Source: Sulfurovum sp.
GTDB lineage: Bacteria; Campylobacterota; Campylobacteria; Campylobacterales; Sulfurovaceae
Assembly: GCA_027062365.1 (NCBI GenBank)
Contig: JAMOTK010000044.1
Coordinates: 53,025-117,024, forward strand
Reading direction: 5' to 3'
Length of the DNA: 64,000 bases
Shown: one piece after another, positions 26,631 to 35,235 of the stretch
Numbering within the stretch: the first letter of the stretch is position 1
Layout of the letters: each line of letters opens with the position of its first letter
Notes under the pieces: model-generated
The model's database searches: none
What the model saw: the letters and a program-made list of their open reading frames with translations, nothing else
Told to the model about the DNA's origin: nothing
Position numbers and translations under genes: made by a program

Positions 26631-27515
26631 TTAGGGTTTTTTGAGGAATGCGATAAAGTTTTCAATCTCTTTTTCATTATCAAAATGAATTTCAATACTT
26701 TTAGTTTTTAATTTATGATTAAAAGGAAGAAGTTTTGCTAATATTTCTGCATAAGATGCTATAGGTGTAGGCACACTTTGTGGTGCTTCTATGCTTTCAC
26801 GTATTGGCTTGATGGGGTCGATTTTATGCTTTTTGACAATGCTTTCTGTCTCACGTACAGAAAGTTTTTGACCTATGATAGAATCTATCAGTACTTTTTG
26901 TTTTTTTTCATCTAGTCCACCCAATACTTTGGCATGTCCTTGTGTGACTTTGCCTGATACTACTTTTTCTTGTACATACGGAGTCAAGGTCAGAAGACGC
27001 ATGGTATTGGTAATTTGAGAACGACTTTTATTGACTATTTTAGCCAACTCTTCATGTGTAATATTATGTACTTCTATCAATTCAGCATAGGCATTTGCCA
27101 AATCAATCGCATTAAGATTTTCTCTTTGTATATTTTCTAAAAGTGCCAATTCTCGTAGTTTAATATCGTCAATATCAGCATCAGCAACAATAGCTTTAAT
27201 CGTAGCAATATTGGCTAATTTATGTGCACGAAGACGGCGTTCTCCTGCTACAAGGAGATACCCATTGTCTTTTTCAATGACCACAATAGGTTGTAGTAAC
27301 CCATGCTTAACGATAGACTCGCTTAACTCTTCTAAAGCTTGGTTATTAAAATATTTACGTGGCTGAAAAGGATTTGGGGTAATAGTAAATACATCTAGTT
27401 CTTCTACTCTGACCCCTTGGGCTTCAAGCTCAAAGCTATCTATGCCTGATAAATCTCTTTCGTATGCTTCTTCAACCTCTGACAGTATTGCTCCTAACCC
27501 TCTACCTAAAGCCAT
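26631..27515 (-). CDS. parB: Chromosome partitioning protein ParB
   Basis: Centromere-binding CTPase that loads at parS and works with ParA in chromosome segregation. 294 residues. The N-terminal ParB domain carries TPNPFQPRKYFNNQALEELS (about residues 46-65) and the CTP-binding block LLVAGERRLRAHKLA (about 107-121). The helix-turn-helix region includes ENIQRENLNAIDLANAY and SRSQITNTMRLL (about 172-183). The C-terminal dimer domain ends with IEIHFDNEKEIENFIAFL. It lies 3 bp after parA. No perfect parS site was recognised in the window. Confidence 0.95.
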   Translation of the reverse strand: MALGRGLGAILSEVEEAYERDLSGIDSFELEAQGVRVEELDVFTITPNPFQPRKYFNNQALEELSESIVKHGLLQPIVVIEKDNGYLLVAGERRLRAHKLANIATIKAIVADADIDDIKLRELALLENIQRENLNAIDLANAYAELIEVHNITHEELAKIVNKSRSQITNTMRLLTLTPYVQEKVVSGKVTQGHAKVLGGLDEKKQKVLIDSIIGQKLSVRETESIVKKHKIDPIKPIRESIEAPQSVPTPIASYAEILAKLLPFNHKLKTKSIEIHFDNEKEIENFIAFLKKP

Positions 27516-27518
27516 CTT

Positions 27519-28304
27519 TTACCCTCTTGCAATAACAGTAGCTAAGTCTCTATATGCCATAGAGCCTTTAGAAGAAGAGGCATAAGATATTACAGGTTTA
27601 CCAAAACTTGGACTTTCAGCAATCTTCACATTACGAGGGACGACAATACACCTTTGACCTTTTTTAAGATGAAAGAGCTTGTCTTTAAAGTGATGGGTTA
27701 AGTCTTCTAACACTTGTTTAGAAAGATTATTTTGACCTGAATACATGGTAGGTAAAAACCCTTTTATTTTTAATTTAGGATTAATCGTTTTTTTCAGTAA
27801 TGAAACGGTATTTAATAACTGTGCCAATCCTTCTAAAGCAAAAAATTCACACTGTATAGGGATAATCACAGAATCCGATGCACTCAAAGCATTGATAGTA
27901 ATAGGGCCTAAAGCAGGAGGAGAATCTATAATAATAAAATCAAATTTATGAGAAATTTCTTTGAGTTTCTCTTTTAATACCATTTCTCTATTTTTTTTAT
28001 TTGGGTTATAAAATTCTTTTTCTATCCCTACCAAACCGATATTTGAAGGTGCAAGTTTTAGATTTTTGATTTCTGTTGTAAGGATTATCTCTGAGAGTTT
28101 TTTCGATCCTATCAATACATGATAGATATTAAACTCATAATCCCCTCTAGTAAAGCCTAAACTTGTTGAAGCATTAGACTGTGGGTCGATATCTAAAAGA
28201 AGTACTTTTAATCCTCTTTCAGCCAAAGATGCTGCTAGATTTACGGCTGTTGTTGTTTTTCCTACGCCACCTTTTTGGTTGGCTATGCTGATTATCTCAC
28301 TCAT
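27519..28304 (-). CDS. parA: Chromosome partitioning ATPase ParA (Soj-like)
   Basis: ATPase that moves ParB-bound origins. 261 residues with the deviant Walker A KGGVGKTTTAVNLA (residues 10-23), LLLDIDPQSNASTSLG (about 35-50, Walker A'), and FIIIDSPPALGPIT (Walker B, about 124-137). No N-terminal DNA-binding extension, so it is the chromosomal Soj type rather than a plasmid P1 type. The stop overlaps nothing; the start overlaps the birA stop as ATGA (28301-28304). Confidence 0.96.
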   Translation of the reverse strand: MSEIISIANQKGGVGKTTTAVNLAASLAERGLKVLLLDIDPQSNASTSLGFTRGDYEFNIYHVLIGSKKLSEIILTTEIKNLKLAPSNIGLVGIEKEFYNPNKKNREMVLKEKLKEISHKFDFIIIDSPPALGPITINALSASDSVIIPIQCEFFALEGLAQLLNTVSLLKKTINPKLKIKGFLPTMYSGQNNLSKQVLEDLTHHFKDKLFHLKKGQRCIVVPRNVKIAESPSFGKPVISYASSSKGSMAYRDLATVIARG

Positions 28305-28936
28305 CTTAGACTATACACCTTTTTCCCTGCTAGTTGTAATGAGCCATCCTCACATAATTGTGCTTGGGCAAGACTCATTCTATTGTTTTCTATATGAACT
28401 GAAAACTTTTTACTTAACTCGAAGTCTACCTCAAAATCACTAAAAATATGCTTCCATTTTGGAAACTTTTCAAGTGCTACAAGATACTTTTCAAGCAATA
28501 TTTGGGGTGAAATATCGCTCTGTACGTGAGTAAAAGACTTTTTAGAGGGATTAAGATTAATTCCAATCCCACAAACTAATACATCATTTATTTTTTTTGT
28601 GATAGTTCCCCCTACTTTATTATCATTTTTGTAAAAGTCATTTGGCCATTTTAACCATATATCATTATCATATTGAAGTAAAATCTCTTTCATGATATAG
28701 GAGAAATAAATAGAAGCTGACTCCAAAGGTAAATCATTGGGTAAAGCACTCACATCCAAAGTAATCGAAGCAAAGAAATTACCCTCTTCTCCTATCCATA
28801 GATTATCACGTGAACCTACCCCTGCACTTTGGGTTTGACAGATGACAGCAATAGGGGATTTTAATGAACCGTCTTTTATCTTCTCTATCAAGTAAAGCTG
28901 TGTCGAAGAAAGATGGCTAAAAGAGAGAATCTCCAA
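28301..28936 (-). CDS. birA: Biotin-[acetyl-CoA carboxylase] ligase
   Basis: Attaches biotin to the carrier subunit of acetyl-CoA carboxylase. 211 residues, class I form lacking the N-terminal repressor helix-turn-helix. Motifs: AVICQTQSAGVGSRDNLW (about residues 30-47; the family GRGR loop is GVGSRDN), IWLKWPNDFY (about 97-106) and KVGGTI followed by GIGINLNPS. The start is TTG (28934-28936) with GGGGGTTAAAAG upstream. It overlaps the fmt end by 20 bp. The GRGR-loop variant GVGSR is a small deviation seen directly here. Confidence 0.9.
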   Translation of the reverse strand: MEILSFSHLSSTQLYLIEKIKDGSLKSPIAVICQTQSAGVGSRDNLWIGEEGNFFASITLDVSALPNDLPLESASIYFSYIMKEILLQYDNDIWLKWPNDFYKNDNKVGGTITKKINDVLVCGIGINLNPSKKSFTHVQSDISPQILLEKYLVALEKFPKWKHIFSDFEVDFELSKKFSVHIENNRMSLAQAQLCEDGSLQLAGKKVYSLR

Positions 28937-29828
28937 CTTTTAACCCCCTACCTATACAATATGCTTTTGCAGACATTGGTTTTTTGGATGCTGGTTGTAA
29001 TGAAGCGATAGACAAAGCTCCCTTTGTACACCCGACTACGATACTTTCGCCTTCAAAAGAGAGTATCTCCATAGCCTTATTTTGACTTTGTGTTTCTTTG
29101 AGTATCATCCCATCACATTTGGTACCATTAGAGACAAAAATCCCTGGCCAACCTTCAAAGGCTCTATACTTATTATAAATATACCTAGCCTCTTCAAAAT
29201 CTATCTCTCCATCAGATTTTTTAATCTTTTTACACAGTGTGGCTTGATTCTCATTTTGTTTTTGGGCTACCATAGTCTCAAAGTTACGAATCGTATTGAG
29301 CGTCAACACACAAGCATCCTCCGTAAGCTGTTGCATCAAAGCATGAAGTCTCATATCCTTAGGGATAACAAATTCTATTTCGTCCAATATATCTCCCGTA
29401 TCAAGCCCCTCTTCCATCAGCATAGAAGTCACACCAGACGTAGCATCACCATTTAAAAGTGATTGTTGCACAGGAGAAGCCCCTCTATATTGAGGAAGCA
29501 AAGACGCATGAAGATTGATACATGGTGCAATATCCAAAATCTCTTTAGGCAAAATTTGCCCAAAGGCGGCCACGATAATAAAATCAGGATTTGCCGACAT
29601 AATAGCCTCTTTCATCCCCTCTTCACGCAAACGTGTAGGCTGTAACACTTCAATCCCATGAGCCTCTGCCACTACCTTGACCAAAGGAGGTGTCAAAACC
29701 CTCTTACGTCCTACAGGACGGTCAGGCTGTGTAAAGACTAAAGAGACTTCCATATCCTCAGCGTCTATCAATGTCTCTAGTATCTCTTTGGCATAATGGG
29801 GCGTACCCATATAAATGATTTTATACAT
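28917..29828 (-). CDS. fmt: Methionyl-tRNA formyltransferase
   Basis: Formylates initiator methionyl-tRNA using 10-formyl-tetrahydrofolate. 303 residues. The N-terminal domain shows YMGTPHYAKEILETL (residues 6-20) and the catalytic block NLHASLLPQYRGASPVQ (about 106-122, Asn and His catalytic), with TGDILDEIEF containing the catalytic Asp. The C-terminal domain (about 205-303) binds tRNA. Length is normal. Between proB and birA in the conserved order. Confidence 0.95.
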   Translation of the reverse strand: MYKIIYMGTPHYAKEILETLIDAEDMEVSLVFTQPDRPVGRKRVLTPPLVKVVAEAHGIEVLQPTRLREEGMKEAIMSANPDFIIVAAFGQILPKEILDIAPCINLHASLLPQYRGASPVQQSLLNGDATSGVTSMLMEEGLDTGDILDEIEFVIPKDMRLHALMQQLTEDACVLTLNTIRNFETMVAQKQNENQATLCKKIKKSDGEIDFEEARYIYNKYRAFEGWPGIFVSNGTKCDGMILKETQSQNKAMEILSFEGESIVVGCTKGALSIASLQPASKKPMSAKAYCIGRGLKVGDSLF

Positions 29829-29887
29829 ATTACTTTCCTATTTTATTGATATGAATTGATGCGATTTAAAAGAGAGACATTTGACAC

Positions 29888-30658
29888 TCATGTTCCAAAA
29901 AAAGTCCCACCTTGGTGTCTGCCATCGATAAGATACGCATAGACATCTTTTAAGTCAAAGCCAGAAGCTAAAAACATTTTTCTATTGTGTCGCATCATAA
30001 AATCTGCTGATTGTAGTTTGGTGACGATACCACCTGTGGCAAAAGTGTTGTTTGGGCTAGGGTCTGCTTCTAGTTCTTCTTGGCTTAGATGCGTGACTAT
30101 AGCACGGCGTGTGGCATCTTTGTATTGGTTGGGGTCTTTGTCATAAAACGCATCTATATCTGAGAGTATGACTAACAGTGATGCATCAAAATGATGGGCT
30201 ACATGGGCTGAGAGTCTGTCATTGTCTCCAAAAACCAACTCTTCTATGCTTACTGTATCATTTTCGTTAATGATAGGCACAACTTTATTGGCTAAGAGTG
30301 TGTCTATGGCTCTTTTGGCATGGGCTACGTGTAACTCAGACTCAAAAACATCGGCACTAAAAAGCACTTGTGAGCATAGTATATCAAATGTAGCAAACTT
30401 CTCTTGATACATTTTGAGTAAAAAGGGTTGTCCTATGGCTGCTAATGCTTGTCTATTGCCTAAGCTCTTTCGGTCTAGGCGAAGCTGTGTATATCCTGCT
30501 GCAACAGCACCTGAACTTACAAGTATCACTTCATACGCATTATCTTCTTTGAGTTTGGCGATCAGTGCTACAAGTGCTAACATCCTCTTTTTGGCGATGC
30601 TACCTTCTTGGGTCAAGACATGAGAGCCTACTTTGATAACGATACGTTTTAATGGCAT
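29888..30658 (-). CDS. proB: Glutamate 5-kinase without PUA domain
   Basis: First step of proline synthesis: phosphorylates glutamate. 256 residues with the amino-acid kinase fold: [12 protein letters not shown] (residues 5-16), [13 protein letters not shown] (about 47-59), [15 protein letters not shown] (about 126-140), [11 protein letters not shown] (about 144-154) and [12 protein letters not shown] (about 206-217). The C-terminal PUA domain of longer ProB enzymes (about 110 residues) is absent; this short form is usual in Campylobacterota. It is 3 bp after obgE, indicating cotranscription. Confidence 0.95.
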   Translation of the reverse strand: MPLKRIVIKVGSHVLTQEGSIAKKRMLALVALIAKLKEDNAYEVILVSSGAVAAGYTQLRLDRKSLGNRQALAAIGQPFLLKMYQEKFATFDILCSQVLFSADVFESELHVAHAKRAIDTLLANKVVPIINENDTVSIEELVFGDNDRLSAHVAHHFDASLLVILSDIDAFYDKDPNQYKDATRRAIVTHLSQEELEADPSPNNTFATGGIVTKLQSADFMMRHNRKMFLASGFDLKDVYAYLIDGRHQGGTFFGT

Positions 30659-30661
30659 CTA

Positions 30662-31774
30662 TTAAGCCTCATCTTCTTCTTTGACACTTTTGATAAAATC
30701 ACCTAGAGCATAACGCAATGGCTCTGTATTGATATGTGCTACAGATGAAATAGGCAATACAAAAAGAGGTTTTTCTTTTGGAAGAGCCACCCCAAAGTCT
30801 TTTTCAAATCCATAAGAAAGATATGCTTCTTTGGCTTTATATTGTCCCAATACACTATTGGCTGTGAGTCCAATATCCTCTAAAAATGTCTCGGTCAGTG
30901 CATTCACTTCTTCGATAGAGAGTGAATCTATCTTGGTAATAGCAATGGCATGTTTACGTGTGGCTAAGGTAGTAGAATAACGCTGTAGCTCTACAAGTAA
31001 CGTCTCATATTGGTACTTCATCTCTCTATAATTGGCTGCATCTATCATGAGCAATAACGTTTTGGTACGTTCTATATGTTTTAAAAATTCATGTCCTAAT
31101 CCTCTACCGTCACTAGCACCTTCGATGATACCTGGTATATCTGCCATCATATAAGACTCATAGTCTCCCATGTGTACCACCCCTAGCTTTGGGGTTAAGG
31201 TTGTAAATTCATAATTTGCTACTTGTGGTCTTGCATTAGAAAGTGTGGCAATCAGTGTTGATTTACCTACATTTGGATAACCTACGAGTCCTACATCTGC
31301 GATGAGTTTCATCTCTAGTCTTACTTGTTTTGTAATCCCAGGAAGCCCTGGTTGGGCATAGGTAGGTCTTTGGTTACTAGAGCTTTTGAAGTGCATATTG
31401 CCTAAGCCCCCCTTGCCTCCTTCTAAAAACAATATAATATCACCATTGTTCACTAAGTCCATAAGCTCTTCGCCTGTTTCCATATCCACCACAGTAGTCC
31501 CTGGAGGTACGGTGATAAACATATCTTCACCCTTGCGTCCATAACACTTACGTCCCTCACCTGGACGACCACTTTCAGCTTTGATATGTACACGACCTCT
31601 GAGTCCTGAAAGTGTATCGGTATTATTATCTACTTTAAAAGAGACTGCACCACCACGACCACCATCTCCACCATCAGGACCACCATTTGCCACAAACTTT
31701 TCTGTCCAAAATGAAATGGAACCAGGACCACCCTTACCCGAAGAAATCATCAATTCTACACTATCTACAAACAT
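30662..31774 (-). CDS. obgE: GTPase ObgE/CgtA
   Basis: Essential GTPase in 50S ribosome assembly and stress signalling. 370 residues. The glycine-rich Obg domain (residues 1-155) includes GKGGPGSISFWTEKFV and GGDGGRGGAV. The G domain has G1 VGYPNVGKSTLIATLS (about 163-178), the switch region TLTPKLGVVHMG, DIPGIIEGASDGRGLG (G3, about 211-226) and ITKIDSL (G4, NKxD read as TKID). It lies downstream of L21-L27 in the usual cluster, but a rightward small lipoprotein gene separates them here. Confidence 0.96.
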   Translation of the reverse strand: MFVDSVELMISSGKGGPGSISFWTEKFVANGGPDGGDGGRGGAVSFKVDNNTDTLSGLRGRVHIKAESGRPGEGRKCYGRKGEDMFITVPPGTTVVDMETGEELMDLVNNGDIILFLEGGKGGLGNMHFKSSSNQRPTYAQPGLPGITKQVRLEMKLIADVGLVGYPNVGKSTLIATLSNARPQVANYEFTTLTPKLGVVHMGDYESYMMADIPGIIEGASDGRGLGHEFLKHIERTKTLLLMIDAANYREMKYQYETLLVELQRYSTTLATRKHAIAITKIDSLSIEEVNALTETFLEDIGLTANSVLGQYKAKEAYLSYGFEKDFGVALPKEKPLFVLPISSVAHINTEPLRYALGDFIKSVKEEDEA

Positions 31775-31825
31775 TTACTTACCTTTGTCAGTATCTTTAA
31801 AATAAAAAATACTATTTATTTTGTG

Positions 31826-31831
31826 ATTATA
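31826..31831 (-). promoter_or_regulatory. Probable -10 box for obgE-proB
   Basis: TATAAT on the minus strand about 50 bp upstream of the obgE ATG, in the divergent region shared with the small lipoprotein gene. No clear -35. Confidence 0.45.
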
Positions 31832-31842
31832 CCTAAATTGGA

Positions 31843-31864
31843 GAAAAGTATCGCTATACTTTTC
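31843..31864. repeat. 9-bp perfect inverted repeat between divergent genes
   Basis: GAAAAGTAT and ATACTTTTC separated by CGCT, in the 113-bp region between obgE and the rightward lipoprotein gene. The right arm contains TATACT, a possible rightward -10 box. It could be an operator for divergent control or simply a cruciform-capable palindrome. Confidence 0.6.
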
Positions 31865-31887
31865 TTTATAAATATAAAAGGGCTTTC

Positions 31888-32187
31888 ATGACGCATATAA
31901 AAAAAATCTCTCTCTTCATTTTTGGTCTTTCCATGCTTTCTTTTCAAGCATGTACAAATACCTCTAGCAAAAGAACACCTGTGATATCCAAGCATTATTA
32001 TTATAGTGGTATCTATTTTGGTCAATACTTTCCTCCCAATTATAAAAAAGGTATTGTCGATGGCTGTGAAACATCCAAAGGAAAATATCAAAAATCACAT
32101 CATTTGTTTAAAACAAGTAAAGAGTATGAAGATGGTTGGTTTTTAGGTCGTAATAGATGTATTAAGTTATTGGTTGTAAAAAAGTAA
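31888..32187 (+). CDS. Small putative lipoprotein
   Basis: A 99-residue protein with a lipoprotein signal: hydrophobic segment KISLFIFGLSMLSFQ and lipobox FQAC (Cys about residue 22). The mature part contains GIVDGCETSKGKYQ and EYEDGWFLGRNRC, a GxxDGC...DGWxxGRxxC layout whose two cysteines may pair. This repeated DG-C pattern occurs in small uncharacterised Campylobacterota envelope proteins, but no function is known to me. The ATG follows AAAAGGGCTTTC. It is inserted on the opposite strand between obgE and the L27/L21 genes, otherwise neighbours in related genomes. Confidence 0.65.
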   Translation: MTHIKKISLFIFGLSMLSFQACTNTSSKRTPVISKHYYYSGIYFGQYFPPNYKKGIVDGCETSKGKYQKSHHLFKTSKEYEDGWFLGRNRCIKLLVVKK

Positions 32188-32240
32188 AGAGAATTAAAAG
32201 GGTAAAAAGAGGTAAAGGGTAAAATAGAGAAGAGAGTCTA

Positions 32241-32274
32241 GCATTTAACTCTGAAATATATCAGTGTTAAATGC
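32241..32274 (-). terminator. Long hairpin downstream of rplU-rpmA
   Basis: GCATTTAAC pairs with GTTAAATGC, and after an A-A mismatch the stem continues with CTGA/TCAG around a 6-base loop. On the minus strand it lies 11 bp past the rpmA stop and is followed by a pyrimidine-rich stretch. Good stem, imperfect U-tract. Confidence 0.6.
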
Positions 32275-32284
32275 CTTTATGAAC

Positions 32285-32539
32285 TTATGCAGGAACTACA
32301 GAAACATTCTTTTGTTTGCTTGTTCTGTTTCCAAACTTTACAACACCTTTAACAAGTGCAAATAATGTATGGTCTTTACCCATGCCTACACCAGTACCTG
32401 GATGTACTTTAGTACCTCTTTGTCTGATGATGATATTACCAGCGATAACTGATTCTCCACCAAATTTCTTAACGCCTAAACGACGACCAGCTGAATCACG
32501 ATTATTTTGAGTGGACCCTTGTCCCTTCTTATGTGCCAT
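32285..32539 (-). CDS. rpmA: Large ribosomal subunit protein bL27
   Basis: bL27 sits at the peptidyl-transferase centre. 84 residues starting [18 protein letters not shown] with the conserved basic N-terminal arm, then [20 protein letters not shown] and [13 protein letters not shown]. No N-terminal cleavage extension of the Firmicutes type. 32 bp after rplU. Confidence 0.97.
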   Translation of the reverse strand: MAHKKGQGSTQNNRDSAGRRLGVKKFGGESVIAGNIIIRQRGTKVHPGTGVGMGKDHTLFALVKGVVKFGNRTSKQKNVSVVPA

Positions 32540-32571
32540 TATATGCTCCTATAGTATTAAATATTTTAAGC

Positions 32572-32877
32572 TTACGCTATTTTAGTAATTCTTACTCTTG
32601 TAAAGCTTCTTCTGAAACCACGTTTGAGTTTTGAATCTTTTCTTCTTCTTTTTTTGTAGATGATAACTTTTTTATCTCTACCTTCATTGATAACTTCACC
32701 AGAGACTACAGCACCTTCTACAAAAGGAGCTCCTACAGTTAATTCACCCTTATCCAACGCTAGAACTTCTTTAAATTCTACTGCTGCTTTTGGCTCAAGA
32801 CCCATGTTATCAAAACAGATGATATCACCCTCTTGAACTTTAAATTGTTGACCACTTGCTTTAATGATTGCGTACAT
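32572..32877 (-). CDS. rplU: Large ribosomal subunit protein bL21
   Basis: Binds 23S rRNA in the 50S subunit. 101 residues starting [18 protein letters not shown], ending with the C-terminal signature [20 protein letters not shown] and RVRITKI. First gene of the L21-L27 operon, preceded by a TATAAT promoter. Confidence 0.97.
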   Translation of the reverse strand: MYAIIKASGQQFKVQEGDIICFDNMGLEPKAAVEFKEVLALDKGELTVGAPFVEGAVVSGEVINEGRDKKVIIYKKRRRKDSKLKRGFRRSFTRVRITKIA

Positions 32878-32918
32878 TGCAAATCCTTTACTAAATCTAT
32901 ATTTTTAAAAAGTTCGCA

Positions 32919-32924
32919 ATTATA
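32919..32924 (-). promoter_or_regulatory. Probable -10 box for rplU-rpmA
   Basis: TATAAT on the minus strand, preceded by GGG, about 42 bp upstream of the rplU ATG in the 79-bp gap after ridA. No consensus -35. Confidence 0.5.
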
Positions 32925-32956
32925 CCCAAACTAATGTAAAAAACTATTTAACATCC

Positions 32957-33346
32957 CTAATAATGATAATCTGTTCCTGCTAATGCTATACAATCTATCT
33001 CTACTAAGGCATTTTTAGGCAATGTTTTGACGGCTACAGTGCTTCTTACTGGTTTATGGTCACCAAAATAGTGTGCATAAATTTTATTGACTTTTTCAAA
33101 ATCATCCATATCTGCTAAAAATATCGTTGTTTTAATCACATCATTAAAGTGCGCACCACCTGCTTCAAGTACATAAAAAAGGTTTTTCATCACTTGATGT
33201 GTCTGATGCTCTACATCTTCTGTGGACATAATGCCCTCAGGACTTAATGCTATCTGCCCTGAAGTATAGATAAATCCATTGACCTCAACTGCTTGTGAAT
33301 AAGGGCCTATTGCTTGGGGTGCTTCTTTGGTTGCTATAAATTTCAT
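32957..33346 (-). CDS. ridA: RidA-family enamine/imine deaminase
   Basis: Hydrolyses reactive enamines and imines made by PLP enzymes, protecting other enzymes from damage. 129 residues: APQAIGPYSQAVEVNGFIYTSG (split: APQAIGPYSQAV at residues 9-20, IYTSGQIAL after), and RSTVAVKTLPKNALVEIDCIA near the C-terminus, where the conserved Arg and Glu of RidA are present. Full-length. It is 3 bp upstream of no gene on its strand start side but 3 bp after the small lipoprotein gene. PLP enzymes such as MetY nearby make a housekeeping role plausible. Confidence 0.93.
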   Translation of the reverse strand: MKFIATKEAPQAIGPYSQAVEVNGFIYTSGQIALSPEGIMSTEDVEHQTHQVMKNLFYVLEAGGAHFNDVIKTTIFLADMDDFEKVNKIYAHYFGDHKPVRSTVAVKTLPKNALVEIDCIALAGTDYHY

Positions 33347-33349
33347 CGT

Positions 33350-33694
33350 CTATTTTCCTCTTGTTTGTTCATAAAAGATATAAGATGTAGAATAATCAGA
33401 AAACTCAAAATAAACCTTCTTTTCACCCTTATCTTTTATACCATTAAGATTTAAGTCATCAATACCATATCCATAACGATAAGGTCTTGATTTACCATCG
33501 CTTGTACCTTTGGCTGTAGAGAGTTTATCAATTTTGATAAATCTATGTACGAGTTTTTCTCCTGCGTAAATATCTAACACGCCATCTGTACCTGTCCAAT
33601 TTTGAAATGAACGGCTAATACTATTTTGTGTCTCTTGTGTACATCCTACAAAAAACAGCATCATTCCAAAGAATACTAATATTTTAAATTTCAT
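33350..33694 (-). CDS. Small putative lipoprotein of unknown function
   Basis: 114 residues with a lipoprotein signal: ILVFFGMMLFFVGCTQ, lipobox FVGC (Cys about residue 18). The mature domain is predicted to be beta-rich (GVLDIYAGEKLVHRFIKIDKL; KKVYFEFSDYSTSYIFYE). A DLNLNGIKDKGEK segment resembles a calcium-binding loop (DxNxNG), which is a weak similarity only. The ATG is preceded by AAGGAGAAACAAG. It is 3 bp upstream of ridA. No family recognised. Confidence 0.6.
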   Translation of the reverse strand: MKFKILVFFGMMLFFVGCTQETQNSISRSFQNWTGTDGVLDIYAGEKLVHRFIKIDKLSTAKGTSDGKSRPYRYGYGIDDLNLNGIKDKGEKKVYFEFSDYSTSYIFYEQTRGK

Positions 33695-33735
33695 CTTGTT
33701 TCTCCTTATTTTTATTATATTTTATCACTATTGCT

Positions 33736-34425
33736 TTAAGCTTTAGGCATACCAAACTTTTGCGTGAGTAATTCTCCCTCATCATTGAAGTAAAGGTAAT
33801 ACAATGTATCTTTCTTCACAGAGAGTCCTGCTAAATAACGCAGTGCCAAATTTGCTTGAAGTGAGCCAATATGCATCACAATAGGTGCTGTAATCCCCCC
33901 TGGTGTATGATTAGAGATATTAAAAATCTCAAAATTAGATTTATCAAAAAAACAAACTTGTCCATTGAACTCTTCTACAGAAGCATATATCCATGGGGTA
34001 TGTGATGCTTTTGCATAGGCATCTATCTCTGCTCTTACAGGTAGATTATCAGTGGCATCGAGTATCAAATCATACCCATGACCCTCTTCTTTTTTGAGTC
34101 TATCTACAAAATGCTCAAATGTCATATCAAAGGCTGTTACTTTAACAAAAGGATTTTTAGACTCGATTAGCTTACAGACAGCTTTGGCTTTATTTTGTCC
34201 TTCGTCTTCTAAGGTAAAAGCGATTTGTCTGTGTATATTGTGTGTAGAGACGGTATCAAAGTCTACCATGGCTATCTCTCCTATCCCAGAAGTACCTAAA
34301 GCCATAGCCAACGTACATCCCAAACCACCAGAGCCGATAATGGCTATCTTCTTGGTTTGTAAGGATTCTTGGACTTCTTGCCCCCAAAGTTGTATCTGTC
34401 TATTAAAGTATTCACTTTGTGTCAT
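33736..34425 (-). CDS. ThiF/MoeB-family adenylyltransferase-like protein
   Basis: E1-like enzyme that would adenylate the C-terminus of a ubiquitin-like sulfur carrier (ThiS or MoaD). 229 residues: IIGSGGLGCTLAMALG (about residues 29-44, nucleotide loop), MVDFDTVSTHNIHRQIAF (about 54-71, with the conserved Asp and Arg), and LILDATDNLPVRAEID (about 120-135, catalytic Asp). The zinc-binding CxxC pairs of MoeB/ThiF and the C-terminal rhodanese are absent, so it is a short form with uncertain partner. Overlaps the nitrilase-like gene as ATGA. Confidence 0.82.
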   Translation of the reverse strand: MTQSEYFNRQIQLWGQEVQESLQTKKIAIIGSGGLGCTLAMALGTSGIGEIAMVDFDTVSTHNIHRQIAFTLEDEGQNKAKAVCKLIESKNPFVKVTAFDMTFEHFVDRLKKEEGHGYDLILDATDNLPVRAEIDAYAKASHTPWIYASVEEFNGQVCFFDKSNFEIFNISNHTPGGITAPIVMHIGSLQANLALRYLAGLSVKKDTLYYLYFNDEGELLTQKFGMPKA

Positions 34426-35234
34426 ATTAAATTTTCCCTCTCTTTTAACTCTTTCTCAAAACCCCAATCCTTACGGTGTGCGAGTATTTCATCTTTTTCT
34501 ATGGTTTCTATGAGCATCGATTCTTTGTCTTCCAGCATCATTTCTACTTCGCCTGAGGGAGCAACCAACATCGTATCACCATAAAATTTCCATTGCACAT
34601 TCTCATCACTGTACTCACCCAAACGGTTGGCTCTTAAAATATAGCATCCATGCAAAAAAGCTTTGCTTTTGATAATCTCACGCCATCGATTGTGTGAGCC
34701 AAAGGTAGAAGCCGTAGGAAGCAGTACCAAATCTATTTTCTTTGCTGTCACTTGTATCCAAAAAGGGTCAAAATGCAATTCAAACCCTGCAAATACCATT
34801 ATTTTAAAACCTTTGATACTAAACGTCATCGCATCTTTAAGAGGGGCTATGGTGTTGGAGAAAAACTTTTTTTCATTCCAATGAGGATAGGGAAGTAGTA
34901 TCTGCTGTTCATAATAGCGTATCGCTTTGGGGGTTACTTTTGCGATGGTCTTATAATATTTCTTTTTTTTGATGATAATCATGGGTGCAATAAAGATAAT
35001 ATCATACTTTATAGAGAGACTTTTGAGTAATTCCAAATGCTTTTTACTCTGTGATTTGACCATATTAGGAGCCATAAGCCTAATCTCTTTAAAAAAGTGA
35101 TTGAGAACATACTCTCCTAAAAGCATCACATCCACACCACGTTCATCTGCTTTTTTGAGATAAAACTCCAAGCGTGTGGCATTCATCCCCAAAGTAGGCA
35201 ATTGTAACGCACCTACTACCAACTCTTTAGACAT
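34422..35234 (-). CDS. Nitrilase-superfamily protein lacking the catalytic cysteine
   Basis: Has the carbon-nitrogen hydrolase fold; active members use a Glu-Lys-Cys triad. From ATG 35232-35234 (with GAGTGA upstream; a GTG at 35243 is possible) it has 270 residues. The Glu region reads MLLGEYVLNHFF (about residues 37-48), and PYPHWNEKKFFS holds the Lys region. The segment aligned with the usual ICYDxRFPE reads VFAGFELHFD (about 148-157), giving Gly where Cys is expected. It is therefore probably inactive as an amidase or has changed chemistry. It lies between xseB and the ThiF-like gene in overlapping reading frames. Confidence 0.75.
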   Translation of the reverse strand: MSKELVVGALQLPTLGMNATRLEFYLKKADERGVDVMLLGEYVLNHFFKEIRLMAPNMVKSQSKKHLELLKSLSIKYDIIFIAPMIIIKKKKYYKTIAKVTPKAIRYYEQQILLPYPHWNEKKFFSNTIAPLKDAMTFSIKGFKIMVFAGFELHFDPFWIQVTAKKIDLVLLPTASTFGSHNRWREIIKSKAFLHGCYILRANRLGEYSDENVQWKFYGDTMLVAPSGEVEMMLEDKESMLIETIEKDEILAHRKDWGFEKELKERENLI

Positions 35235-35235
35235 T

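Noticed and set aside
26569..28304. parS centromere sites near parAB
   Set aside because: Only partial CACGTG-containing matches were seen elsewhere in the window; none has the full 16-bp palindrome.
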